A stretch of 64,000 bases of DNA from Falciphora oryzae (Eukaryota; Ascomycota; Sordariomycetes; Magnaporthales; Magnaporthaceae), in assembly GCA_000733355.1 (NCBI GenBank), contig JNVV01000010.1:786324-850323 (forward strand), in the 5' to 3' direction. The notes beneath the pieces are model-generated. The model was given only the letters and a program-made list of their open reading frames with translations. It did not search any database and was not told the DNA's origin. Position 1 is the first letter of the stretch. Every line of letters begins with the position of its first letter. This document shows, in pieces, positions 34,976 through 45,299 of the stretch. The position numbers and the translations under genes are program-made.

Positions 34976-36587
34976 CTACCTGGCCGGCGTCGCAGTTCCT
35001 GCCTCGAGTTGCGAGGGCGTCGCGGGAGTAGTAGCAGCACCCGACCCCTGCTGCTGCTGCACCCGCCCAAAGGGCAACCTCAGGTTGCTCAAGAATCCAC
35101 CACTCCGCCCCTGTGGCTGTGAAGGCGCAGTGGTCTCAGTAGGGGACTGTTGGGCGGTCCCGGTTGGTGCAGCCGGGCGGAACCGAGCAAGGATACCTCC
35201 GGAGCGAGGCGTGCTGTCAGAGTTCGTGTTGACATGAGCAGCGCTCTGGCGCCTCTGAGGCTGGGCGGGGGCGTTGTTGCCGTTGGTGTTGCTGCGGCCC
35301 CGGCTTCGGAAGGACATCCAGGTGCTCTGCGGCCTGGACTGCCTGTTGGATCTCCTCCCGTTGTCGGGCAACACCACGGTGATAACGCCGGTAGTGGTGT
35401 TGTCGGCGCCGTTGGCGCCATCGGGGGCGGCGGGTCGCGGCTTGGGTGTGTAGTAGTCGGCCTTGCAGAGCGGGCAGCAGGCGCGCCTGCTCGTCAACCA
35501 GGGATCGACGCAGACGGCGTGGAAGGCGTGGCCGCACGTCAGGCCGCGCACGTCCTCATCATCGTCAAGCGAGTCGATGCAGATGGCACACGTGTCTCCC
35601 GAAGTCATGAACTCTGGGGGAAGGGCAGCGTTGATATGCTCATCATCCTCTTCAGATTCCGAGGTTCTCGCCGCATTCGGCTGAGCAGCCGCCGAATCGG
35701 AGTGCGTCTCCTGGCCGGGGGCCGGCGTGGCAGTCGTCGTGTTGTCCGTTTTCGGGTCCGCCGCGGTGCTCGTGGATGTGCTCTCCTTCGTCTCGGGTTT
35801 CGCAGTGCCATCGGTTCCGGGTTTCGCCTTGGCGGCGCTGGTCGTCGGCCTCTCTTCAGTCGAGGATCGCTCCTTGGACGCCAGGTCGGGGATGACGCCC
35901 TGGACAGACCTCACACTGCCAGCGCGGCTCGGGGGCACGTCGACGCCGCCGCGTGTTGGGAGACCCTCGTGCGCACGCGAGGCCACCCAGCTCTTGTACT
36001 TCTGCATCGGGAATTTCTCGTTGACCTCGTCCATTGTCATGAGCTTCTTCTCACGACGACGGCGATGCGGCCTAGGCATGTTCTCGAGGGTGATTGGCTC
36101 GCCATCCTCGTTTACCCGCATTGCGCGGTTTCTGGCATTGTAGCGGAAGCAGTACTTGACGCCCACTATGATCCTGTTCGGTTGCACAGTTATTAGACTC
36201 TGCGGTTCTACGCATCCGACACCCCAGTCCGGCTTTCTCAAAGCGGCTCCGAGTCAATCTGCCACGCAGGCCGGCATCGCGACGCCATCTACCAGGACAT
36301 GATGAAAAGCTCAATTGCCCGGCTTACCAGAGATTCGTGAATACAACTCCGAAGCCGAGGGCAACGAAGAAGAGCAGCGGCGAGTTCCCATTGGTATTGT
36401 TGGGCGGATTGTTGCCGCCCGGGCTACCGGGACTCCCGTTGACGGACGTGTCGGCCGGCGGCGCAGGGGCGGTGGTGCTCGCAGACGTGGGTGCAGGACC
36501 GGAAGGGGGTGCTGAGGAGAGAGTCTCGGCGGCCTGCCGGACGACGATGCGCACGCCGTCCAGGACGGCCGCGTTGATCAGGGCCAT
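34976..36587 (-). CDS. Membrane-anchored RING-H2 finger protein, probable E3 ubiquitin ligase
   Basis: Exon 1 is 36587-36328 and exon 2 is 36173-34976 (485 aa). The donor GTAAGC and the acceptor CAG rejoin one reading frame across TNLW and IIVGV, reconstituting a single membrane helix at about residues 71-93 (LLFFVALGFGVVFTNLWIIVG). Residues 1-70 are Ser/Thr/Pro/Gly-rich and probably lumenal. After the helix come a basic segment (PRPHRRRREKK), a disordered linker, and a RING-H2 domain at 282-323. The ligands fit the pattern C282-x2-C285-x14-C300-x-H302-x2-H305-x2-C308-x11-C320-x2-C323. The C-terminal 160 residues are low-complexity. The layout matches ascomycete transmembrane RING ligases of secretory membranes; substrate and exact compartment are unknown. 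Confidence 0.85.
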
Positions 36588-39500
36588 GGTGGCCGGATTA
36601 CCAAGCAAGCAAGGAATAAAGATACGAAGCGATCGACGCAAGACGGCGGAAGGCTCGAGATGGGCTTCGTTTTAGGAAGACATCGGCGGATGGTTGTTGT
36701 CGATGAATCCGGCGGCCCCAGGGGGCGATGCTGAATTGAACGGGCGCGGGATCGGGTTTGGGCCAAGGTGTCGCAGCCGCGGGTGGCTTATCGCATCCAG
36801 AACCAAGGCAAAACAGAAAGCGACAAGAACAAGGGGGGAAAAGCAAAGAGGAAAAAAAAGAAAAAAAAGAAAAAAAAAAAAGAAAAAAACAAGAAAATGG
36901 CCCGATCGACTAAATCATCCAATTCTGATGGCCCAAGAAGAGCGAAAGTTTGAGCAAGCCGCCGTGCCGAACAATGATGCTTCTGCGGTTCGGTACGGGC
37001 GCAAAGCAAAGCGATGGGCAGTCGGACGAACTGAGGGCGAAAGGAAGAGAGAGGCCGGTCGGGTCGGGTTGGTGGACGGGGTGCATGTGTGGAGAAAGGC
37101 TGGCAGGCTGGCTGGGCTCTTGGTTTAAAAAAGGGAGCAAGCGACGCAGAGCGCTCGCTGGGGGCGCCGCAGGAGCGAGGTGGAGGTGTGTGTGGATGCG
37201 GCCAAGGCCTAAGCTGATACTGTGTGCCAGCCAGCAGGTGAGAGAGGTTGACAGGGGGGCGGAGCATGTCACGTCCTTTGGTTTTTGGAATCGGATCAGT
37301 GGGTCACTGCGTCGCCCACCGTGCAGGAAGGCACGTACAGTAGTAGTAGGTTGTGGCGGCCCCCGGTCCGGTCTGGGTCCAGTCCGGCCGCCCAGCTCCA
37401 GGGGTCCTCCAGGACGGGTGGGGATGGAGGAGGAGCGAAAAGAGGGGGTGGATGACGGAGGCACAGCTGGGATGCATTGTCTGGCCTTCGCGTCTGCCCG
37501 GCTTTGCCTATAAGCAGCAGGAGACACGCAGCCGGCCGGAGACCTGCGATCGCGACCCCTCTCCTCCTCTGCGCCCATGCCGAAAAGGACCAATGGTCTG
37601 GGGTGGCTGCGCCAACGGGTCTAGCTGGAAACCCTCTGGCTCTGCTGACCTAGACTGACAAAGTCCACGACGACGCAGCCGGTGCCCCAGCCTTGGGAGT
37701 CCGCCGATGCCTTTTTGCCCTCGGTTTGGGCCGGACCCTGTCGCGATGACTTGTCAAGCGTGCCGGGCTGCCGACCAACAGTCCGCCCATGGCTAGGAGA
37801 TAGTAGCATCCACGATTTTGGTCGCCACATACCAATGCAACTCCGATTCACTCGGCCGGGATCCCGATAGACGTTGATTCTCGTCATCACGACACAGAGG
37901 CTGTGTGGCATAGTGCTGCACTAGATACTACACCGTACGACTGCTACCGCTGCAATCTCGTGATGGTCTGAGTGACGGACACAAAGAAACAAAACAGCTG
38001 TCACTCGCCGGCAGCCAGGGCTGTCTGCTGGGCTCACTCAGAACATTGGAATACACGGAAGCGGGGCGGGGGCCACAGCCTCTCTTACCCATGTAGTTGA
38101 TGATACAAATTGTCGACGGTGTGCCCAAACCGGAATGCCATCAATGGAGACGCTCGTTCCAAATACCTACCACGCGGGCGAGAGGGCGGGCAGGTGCTGT
38201 CAGCTTTCATGCGCAGCCAGCCCAAGAACGCCCAAGAAAACAAAATAAAAACAAAATAAAAAACCGCTCGTGTCCATCTGGCGAATCCGAAGCGCCCCAA
38301 GGGGGTGGGGGATCTGCCGTGACTGCACTAGTAAAATGCGTCGCGGCGGCTAAAACTGGTCCCGCCCGGCTGCTCTGTTGTTGGTGGTCGCAAGAAACCG
38401 GAATTCGCCATGCGGAAGCCGTGGCGTGAGCGTGCCCTGACCTGGGTGCCAGCACACACACACGCACGCACACGCGGCAGGGCGAAGCCACGCTAGGCTC
38501 CTTCGCGATGCTGATCTGTTTCTGTTTGCTGCTATTATTGTTGTTATTGCACAGGCTTTTGATTCGGTTTTCAGCTTAGCTTCTTACAGAGCATCTCTGC
38601 AGTATATGCGGAACTAGCAGCGTGGAAGCCCAAAAAGCTTTTCCTTCTCACCCCACCCTTGCCGGTTGCGAGCTTACCCTTTTCAACACGGTAGGTTCCT
38701 CGTAATGCGGTACGAGGATGCTGCCTGCCGGCCGAGGCTTGTTTGTTGACGGATCGCGGGAGCACCGCCTAGGGCTAGCCTAGCGGAGCTCAGCTTGTTC
38801 GTCTGTTGTCAGTTCTTCACGTCGGCTGTTTGTCTCGCACAAAACTCGCAGCCAGGATGGAAAGGGGCCACCCCTGACATGGATGGGGTCAGGGTTGTTC
38901 CAGAAGCCGATTCATTCGTCGTGGTCTGTCTCCAAATGCCCGTGCGTCGGCTGCTTGTGTGAAGGGCTATCTGGTGTTCTTCTTAGCCCCCTCCCGGGCG
39001 AACCCCATCCCTTGTTTGCTGATGACAGCCAGACAAAAGTCCTGTCCCGCTGGCAAAGGTGTGGCACCCGGCCCGGCCGGTATGGAACGGCTTGCTAGAG
39101 CGAACTCGCCTACTTGCGCCTTTTCGCGGCTGGCTGTTCAGCGAGCGCTATTGATGGAGCCGGCCGAATTGGTCTGTGGATGGTGGGTGGTCCGATGACG
39201 GACCCTTGGACCCCAATGCACCGGCTAACTGTGATTGAACATGGTGGCGGGCAGGATTCCCCCGAAGATCCAGACCCTGCTGGAGGTTGGTGCTTCTTTT
39301 TACGATTCAGCCATCTCAATCCGGGGCACCGCCACAGGGACACGGGCGCTGGCATGGCGGGCCGGGGCTGGCCTCACTCGTTTTGTGGTTCCTTCCACGG
39401 CCGCTCCGATTGATTCCCCAACCCAACGAGCTTGAAGTTTCCTTATCAAGGTGCAGAGGTTCGCACAGGGTATATATCGTGCTGACCGGAAGTCAAATTA

Positions 39501-42207
39501 CAGTGAAAGCAATGCCACGTGCCAGAGGAATGAGGATAGATCTGGCTTCAGGATCAGGCTTGTGCATCTGTCGTGCCATTGTCTTGGTCAGCCTCGGATT
39601 CGGCAGCCGATCTACGCCCTCCACCTTTGCTGGAGGGGGCTACCCGGCTGCGAAATATTCGGTCTGAGTGCACAAATGTTATCCATCACTCCGTCATGGA
39701 AGGACGGGATCCTTGGAGCACTGACAAGGGCGCACTAGGCGCGTGATGGCGGCCGCGTCCACCTTCAACACCAGCAAAAAGCCCCGGGCCGTCGCTGGGA
39801 TGTGCCAGCCGGGCGGCGCGAACTGACGGCTGTCCATGTGATCTTCCTTGCCCATCTTATCTTTTGTCTCGGATGCGAGTCGCTGCCGCGCTTCGCTCCG
39901 CGGCTAGGGGGAAGAAGGTTGAGGTTGTGTCACTCGACTTGCATGCCGGTATTCTACTCTGGACATGATCGCTTTTTTTTTTTTGCCTCTTTTTACTGCC
40001 GTTGCTCGGACGCATGTTCTATGTCCAACATACCTTCAGCCACACAAACTTTCCCAACGCGCTCGGGACGCACGGATAGGTGCGGGTGGTGGCCCAGGAA
40101 CAGCCGAGATGGACCGAAATAAGTCCCGTCACGCAGCAGGTTTATCCGCGGCGATGGATTTCGAGGTCAGTGTTTGCCATCGTGGCCCGCGGGGCCCGGT
40201 TGACAATCCACTGAAAGACAAAATCTCGTTTCGGCGGCGCCCGAGCGACCGGCCTTTATTCCCAGCAGCACCCCGGCCGGGAGCCAAGGCATTCGGGTCC
40301 CAGTCAGTTGGGCCCCGCACTCGCATCGCATCGCGAAGAGCGTGAAGCCTCTCAAAATCCCAACAACGACCGAGACGGCTTTGTCATGGGGCCACCCGAG
40401 TTTTGAATGCTGATGATACCCACAGACATCAAAACACTCTCCCTAGGGCTAGGTATTGTTTTCACCTGGGTGTCTGCTGGTCGGCATCCGCGGAGGCATG
40501 AAGGAAAAGAAGAACGAGAAGAACATTCGTGCAGCGCAAGACAGTGCCCGGACTGTGGAAACCGGTTCTGACACGAGCAGCGCGCCTCCATCAAAAAGAC
40601 ACTAGGATGGAAATCGAGGTGCCACCGAAAACGGAGCTACAATGTCCAGCTCGGAACACCGCGATTCAACTCGACTCGGGCCAATTCCTGGGCTGTGCAA
40701 CCATTCACCAGTCCCGTCAACTGACATGGAGATGTTTCTTAGAGTTTTGGTTATTAGGAATCATATGCCACCAAGCCCCCCCCCTCTCCTCCCGATGCCT
40801 TTTCCCCACCACCACTTCCGGCCGGCGATGGCGGGTTGAGGACGTGGATGACTGGGGCTTAGACATGCTGCTGCACCCGCCGCCCGCCTATTAGAGCGGC
40901 GCATTCGGTGAAAGTCAAGCCAAGCCTCTAGGCACCGCTGCAATGGCAGAGGGCGCGATGAGGGGATGATGTCGATGACGGCAGCGACTAGACCTATAGC
41001 GGTGGGCTGCAGAGGCTTGCTGGCCGCAAATAAAACAGGCAAATATTAATCATAACGCCGTCCACCCGCCCGCCCTCCCCGCTTTGGCCCAATATAAACA
41101 ACGTTTCGCAAATACTGGCGCCCTGCCTCCCTAGGCAGTCTGAGGCTCCACAGCCCCGGAGCAGAGGGCAAGTCAGGCCGAGTTCAACGGGCGGACTCGA
41201 AACAGAAGGCCGGATACCTACCGACGAGGTGCAACGGGCAAATAGACAGACTGTCGTGACTGTCCCTCAAATTGTGGAATGACACGGCTCGGCTGTCGGG
41301 CGGCATGTTGGGCGATCATCGGGACAACAAAAAAAAAAAAAAAATAGGGTTGCTACGTCTTACTCCTACACCCGAGTAATCTCCGCGCGCACGGCAAACG
41401 CCGCCCTTTTGATGGACGCATCCAGGCTCTCCTGTTTGGCCGTCAAAAGCACGCCATGTCGTCATCGTCGCGGCATTTGTATCGCATTGGTGCTGCCGAT
41501 CGCCCTCCGCCTCTTGTTGCTTGTATTTGTCAAGGTGATTACACGGTATCCCCCGGCGCCCGTTGACTGTGGGCGCGTGGACGCCCGAGAACGTCTAGCC
41601 AAGGCACGCTGGGTATTCTGTTATTGGTTTTCAGCCTCGGGAGAATGCCTTGGCCGCCGTTATCGAATCGCCCGGCTGTGGGGATAGTGACAGCCTATGG
41701 GCACGCTCTTCGCCACTGCTGCTGTGCCGGTTGACAAATATCGTGGGGTTGCTGGTCGATGCTGTGGTGCGTCAGACTGAACTCCTCACGGTCCTCGTGG
41801 TTGGTGCAAGCGCCGTGTAGCATGAATGGTGGTGGTGGCACTGTGAGTACAGCAAGCCGCAGCAGACGTCGAGCCCGGGTGCTCCGGCAGTGGAGAACCC
41901 GGAGAGAGCTCCGGGAGAGCCCAGACTAGCCGGCAAGGAGCCGGAGACGGACGACGTTTCGGCCGGCCCCCTGGACCCGAACCCGGCCTTGATGGGGTTT
42001 TGCTTCCGTATGCCCCACACCGGGATGAGTGGGGTAGGCTGCAATTGTCGATTCCCTTTTGCGCGCCGGCGCGCAGCTGTAGCTAACCCGCGTTGCATCA
42101 TGCACCCTACGCGGCTACCTACGTCTGACCTTGCAGCCACCTCTGGCCCAACCTTCTTTCTATCCTACCCTTGATACACCTGGTAGTTCGAGAGGAGAAA
42201 ACAAACC
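36588..42207. other. 5.6-kb gene-free stretch between divergent RING and cyclophilin genes
   Basis: No recognisable gene on either strand. It is the shared upstream region of two divergent genes. It holds a long A/AAAG-rich tract at about 36838-36897, an A-run near 41329-41344 and a (CA)n-rich stretch near 38453-38472. TACCTACC-type motifs occur near 38164, 41216 and 42115. The scattered ORFs have no recognised motif. An unrecognised small or non-coding gene remains possible given the length. Confidence 0.5.
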
Positions 42208-43126
42208 ATGGCGCCCACCCAGCTTCCCCAGTCGGGGAACCCTCTGTAAGAGACAGCCACTTCTAGCACGACGAAATCCCATCTCGAAGCCGGGATACGT
42301 GTGTAGCACATGGGTCTGTCTCATGGGGGCAGCACAAAAGCAACCAATACTGATACACGTCGCCCACAGCGTCTTCTTCGACGTGACTCTAGGAGGTGAG
42401 CCCTCCCTCCCTCCCTCCCTCCTTTCTCTCCCAGGCCCATGTAACTCTGCACTGACACACCCCTAAAAGGCGAGCCGCTCGGCCGCATAACCTTCGAGCT
42501 CTTCAAGGACGTGGTGCCGCGCACGGCCGAGAACTTCCGCCAGTACTGCACGGGCGAGCACCGCAGCGCCCAGGGCCGGCCCCAGGGCTACAAGGGCTCG
42601 CGCTTCCACCGCATCATCCAGGACTTCATGTGCCAAGGGGGCGACTTTCTGCACGGCGACGGCACGGGCTCCGCCTGCATCTACGGCACCAAGAGCTTCG
42701 CCGACGAGAACTTTGTCCTCAAGCACGACCAGCCCGGCCTGCTTTCCATGGCTGTACGTGGACGTTTGTCTCTTTCTTTTTGCTACCTACATATCCGCTG
42801 CCTCCTCTTCATGGCCTTCCTCCTTCACCCTCTTCCTCCCCTTTTTCTTTGCATACACGTAATAATGCTCCGTAGTAAAGAGTGTCCTTTATTGTCTACT
42901 GACTTCACCCTACTTTCCCCCCCAGAACTCGGGCCCAAACACCAACGGCTCCCAGTTCTTCATCACCACCAAGCCCACGCCTTTCCTCGACGGCAAGCAC
43001 GTCGTCTTTGGCAAGGTCGTCGACGGCATGGACGTCGTGCGCAAGATGGAGGCCACCAAGACCGGCCACCGCGGCAAGGATATGCCCAACCTGGATGTCA
43101 TCGTTGCCCAGTGCGGCGAGATGTGA
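42208..43126 (+). CDS. Peptidyl-prolyl cis-trans isomerase, cyclophilin H type
   Basis: Cyclophilins catalyse proline isomerisation; the H type (PPIH/USA-CyP) associates with the U4/U6.U5 tri-snRNP. Four exons: 42208-42245, 42370-42395, 42470-42753 and 42926-43126 (182 aa). Two exons are tiny (38 and 26 bases). The core is complete: [20 protein letters not shown], the catalytic [18 protein letters not shown] with the active-site Arg and Phe, [19 protein letters not shown] and [11 protein letters not shown]. The protein ends in AQCGEM, close to the PPIH tail SQCGEM. At the position of the cyclosporin-contacting Trp of cyclophilin A there is Phe (TPFLDGKH), which predicts weaker cyclosporin binding. 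There is no signal or targeting peptide, consistent with a cytosolic or nuclear protein. Confidence 0.92.
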
Positions 43127-44000
43127 AGGGCGTGGCGGTGGACCTAATTCCAGCAGATGTCGGCTCTCGGATCAAACAAACCGAGGACTGAGGGAAGCAA
43201 CTTAAGGGGGATGTGGTGTTTTTATTCTCTAATTACCAAGGGGCCATGGCCCTACAGGAATACAACGCACAAAAACAAGTGAACATAGGGCACATGAACA
43301 CACGACATTGTCTACATGACGATACTCTACATCACATGTTGTCCCTTGGTTGAAAATCCACGGCATCTGTTTTAGACCAAGCTAAACTATGGCTGACTGA
43401 TCTAATCATCTCAGTGTGAAAAAAAGATCGAGTATCTAGCTAAGTTGCTGCAAGAAACGAGAACCGAGAACTCAACGAAAATTCACGCAAGGCGTGTAGC
43501 CCCTACGGCCTCCCAAAAGTGGTGAGAGAGGAAGCGGCAGAGAATGAATGACCTTGAAACGAAACGGGGAAAGGGTATCTTCAACAATGCAATGAACCGG
43601 AAATCTGTCTGTCTCCTTGAACGCCCATCACTTCATACCAGGGGGCCTCAAGCCCTATTTCCCTAGACTCCTTTCCCAAATGAGATAAAAACCAATGCCA
43701 AAAACAAAACTCGGAAACAAGACGTTGAATGACGTAAAATCCATTTGCTAGCATGCGAATGCTGGACTCTCACTGTTTAAAGAGCCTGTTCCACTGATAT
43801 CCCCGGATATGAAAACGAGAAGAGGCAGACCGAAAAAAAGTAAGCCAGAAAAAAAAGATTCAAGATGTACAGAGAAAAAAAGGGTATCTAGTCCCCAAAG
43901 AAGGAGAAGGGTAAAACGAAGAGAAGAAGGGGAAGAAGAAGAAGAAGGCAAAATCCAGAAGAGAAGGAGGAAAGAACGCCTTGTGCGCCTTGGAAATGCT
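43127..44000. other. Convergent intergenic region, cyclophilin / DUF7492 genes
   Basis: About 870 bases between two stop codons. A purine-rich GAA/AAG tract occupies about 43909-43977. No gene is seen; both 3' ends are expected here. Confidence 0.55.
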
Positions 44001-45299
44001 CTACTCTTTCGGGGCAGCACCGTACCAACCTTGGCCGCGGGGGCGGACAGAGGGTGCGGTGCGGGCAGAAGAGGCTGAAGTGGTGATGACGGCACGGCTC
44101 GTAGCATCCACAGTTACAGTCTTGGTCTGGATCGCCGGCGGGGGTGTAACATAGACCGTGGTTATGCCCTTGGTGACGGTGACGTACTTGATGCGCGAGG
44201 TGTGAGTCGAGGTAGACGTGGAAGCCGTGGTGGTGGGCTTGGGAGGAAGGGACGGCGCCGGCGCCGTCACACTTGGCGGAGAGTTGCCGCCATTGCCTCC
44301 AGCTGGCGCACCATTCACCTTGACTTGGAACCTGCCCATGGAGAGCTGCTCCGGGATGGCGGCAAGCTTGAGGTCTTGCTTCTTGTTGAAGGTGAAACCG
44401 AAGCTACCAGACGAGCTGAGGCCAAGGGTGTCGGCAGCTGCCTTGCTGCCGCTCGCACCATTCTTGCACTTGGGGCCCTTGACCTCGCCGAGGTCGGGGC
44501 TGCACTCATCGACGATGGCGACCTCCATACACGAGCTGTAGAACTCGGGGGTCGTGACCTTGACGGCACCCAGATGCTCGTTGTCAGGGGCACCCTGTCT
44601 CTTAGAAATGGTGCTGTAGTCCCAGACCCAGTACAGAGTGATGTCCTGCCCAGGCTTGACGTTGCCGGGCAGCTGGATGTCGTTCTGGCACCAGTGGTTC
44701 ATACCCTGGCCGTCGGTCGATGCCTCGTTGGCGATCTTGTACTGGGCCTTCCTTTGGTCGGCGTTGGGGTTTCCGTCCTCGAAGCAGCGTCCGTCGTCAT
44801 AGTTCCTGGTGGCCAGGAGCCAGCCAGACTTGTCGCCTCCATTTCCGTCAGGGGTCCACTTCTTGTGGACATTGTCGAACTGCTCGTTGTCCCTAGGCTT
44901 GGTGGTGGCGTAGATGTAGACGGTGCCCTGGTTCTTTGGCTTGGGAGGCGAGTCCATCCACTTCGTGACGTGGCCGTTCTCCAGATATCTGAGGGCAATG
45001 ACGTCGTTGGGCGCAGCCTTGAGCTTAGGGAACTTGGGGTCCTTGTAGCTGTTGGCGACCGACTTGCCGGTGGCAGGGTTGCAGAGCGGCTGTCCGGCGG
45101 TGCTGCCAACAATCTTCATCATGTTGGCATTGGCGTCGCCGGTACGGGGCACAAAGCTGCGGGAAAACCCAGGAGGGTCCAGGAGTTTGCCGCTCGGGCC
45201 GACGCGCTTCAGCTGCTCAACCCACGAGTGGGCGTCGACAAGCTTCTGGCCGGAGAGAAGAAGGAGCGCAGAGGCTGCGGTAGCGGTGGTGAACTTCAT
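44001..45299 (-). CDS. Secreted DUF7492-family protein with mature N-terminal His; possible LPMO-like enzyme
   Basis: A single-exon gene of 432 aa. Residues 1-23 are a signal peptide with a good -3/-1 site (V-D-A), so the mature protein would start HSWVEQL. The globular part runs to about residue 335 and contains NGHVTKW, MNHWCQNDIQLPG, ITLYWVWDY and PEFYSSCMEVAIV. A Ser/Thr/Pro-rich tail follows (THTSRIKYVTV and similar), without a hydrophobic GPI-type end. The sequence resembles the widespread fungal DUF7492 group of secreted proteins, which has no firmly assigned activity that I know of. The N-terminal His, the internal His110 (mature residue 87) and Tyr254 in a (Q/E)FYxxC context resemble the copper site of lytic polysaccharide monooxygenases; this function is inference only. 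The 4.9-kb gene-free region upstream leaves ample room for regulated expression. Confidence 0.8.
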   Translation of the reverse strand: MKFTTATAASALLLLSGQKLVDAHSWVEQLKRVGPSGKLLDPPGFSRSFVPRTGDANANMMKIVGSTAGQPLCNPATGKSVANSYKDPKFPKLKAAPNDVIALRYLENGHVTKWMDSPPKPKNQGTVYIYATTKPRDNEQFDNVHKKWTPDGNGGDKSGWLLATRNYDDGRCFEDGNPNADQRKAQYKIANEASTDGQGMNHWCQNDIQLPGNVKPGQDITLYWVWDYSTISKRQGAPDNEHLGAVKVTTPEFYSSCMEVAIVDECSPDLGEVKGPKCKNGASGSKAAADTLGLSSSGSFGFTFNKKQDLKLAAIPEQLSMGRFQVKVNGAPAGGNGGNSPPSVTAPAPSLPPKPTTTASTSTSTHTSRIKYVTVTKGITTVYVTPPPAIQTKTVTVDATSRAVITTSASSARTAPSVRPRGQGWYGAAPKE

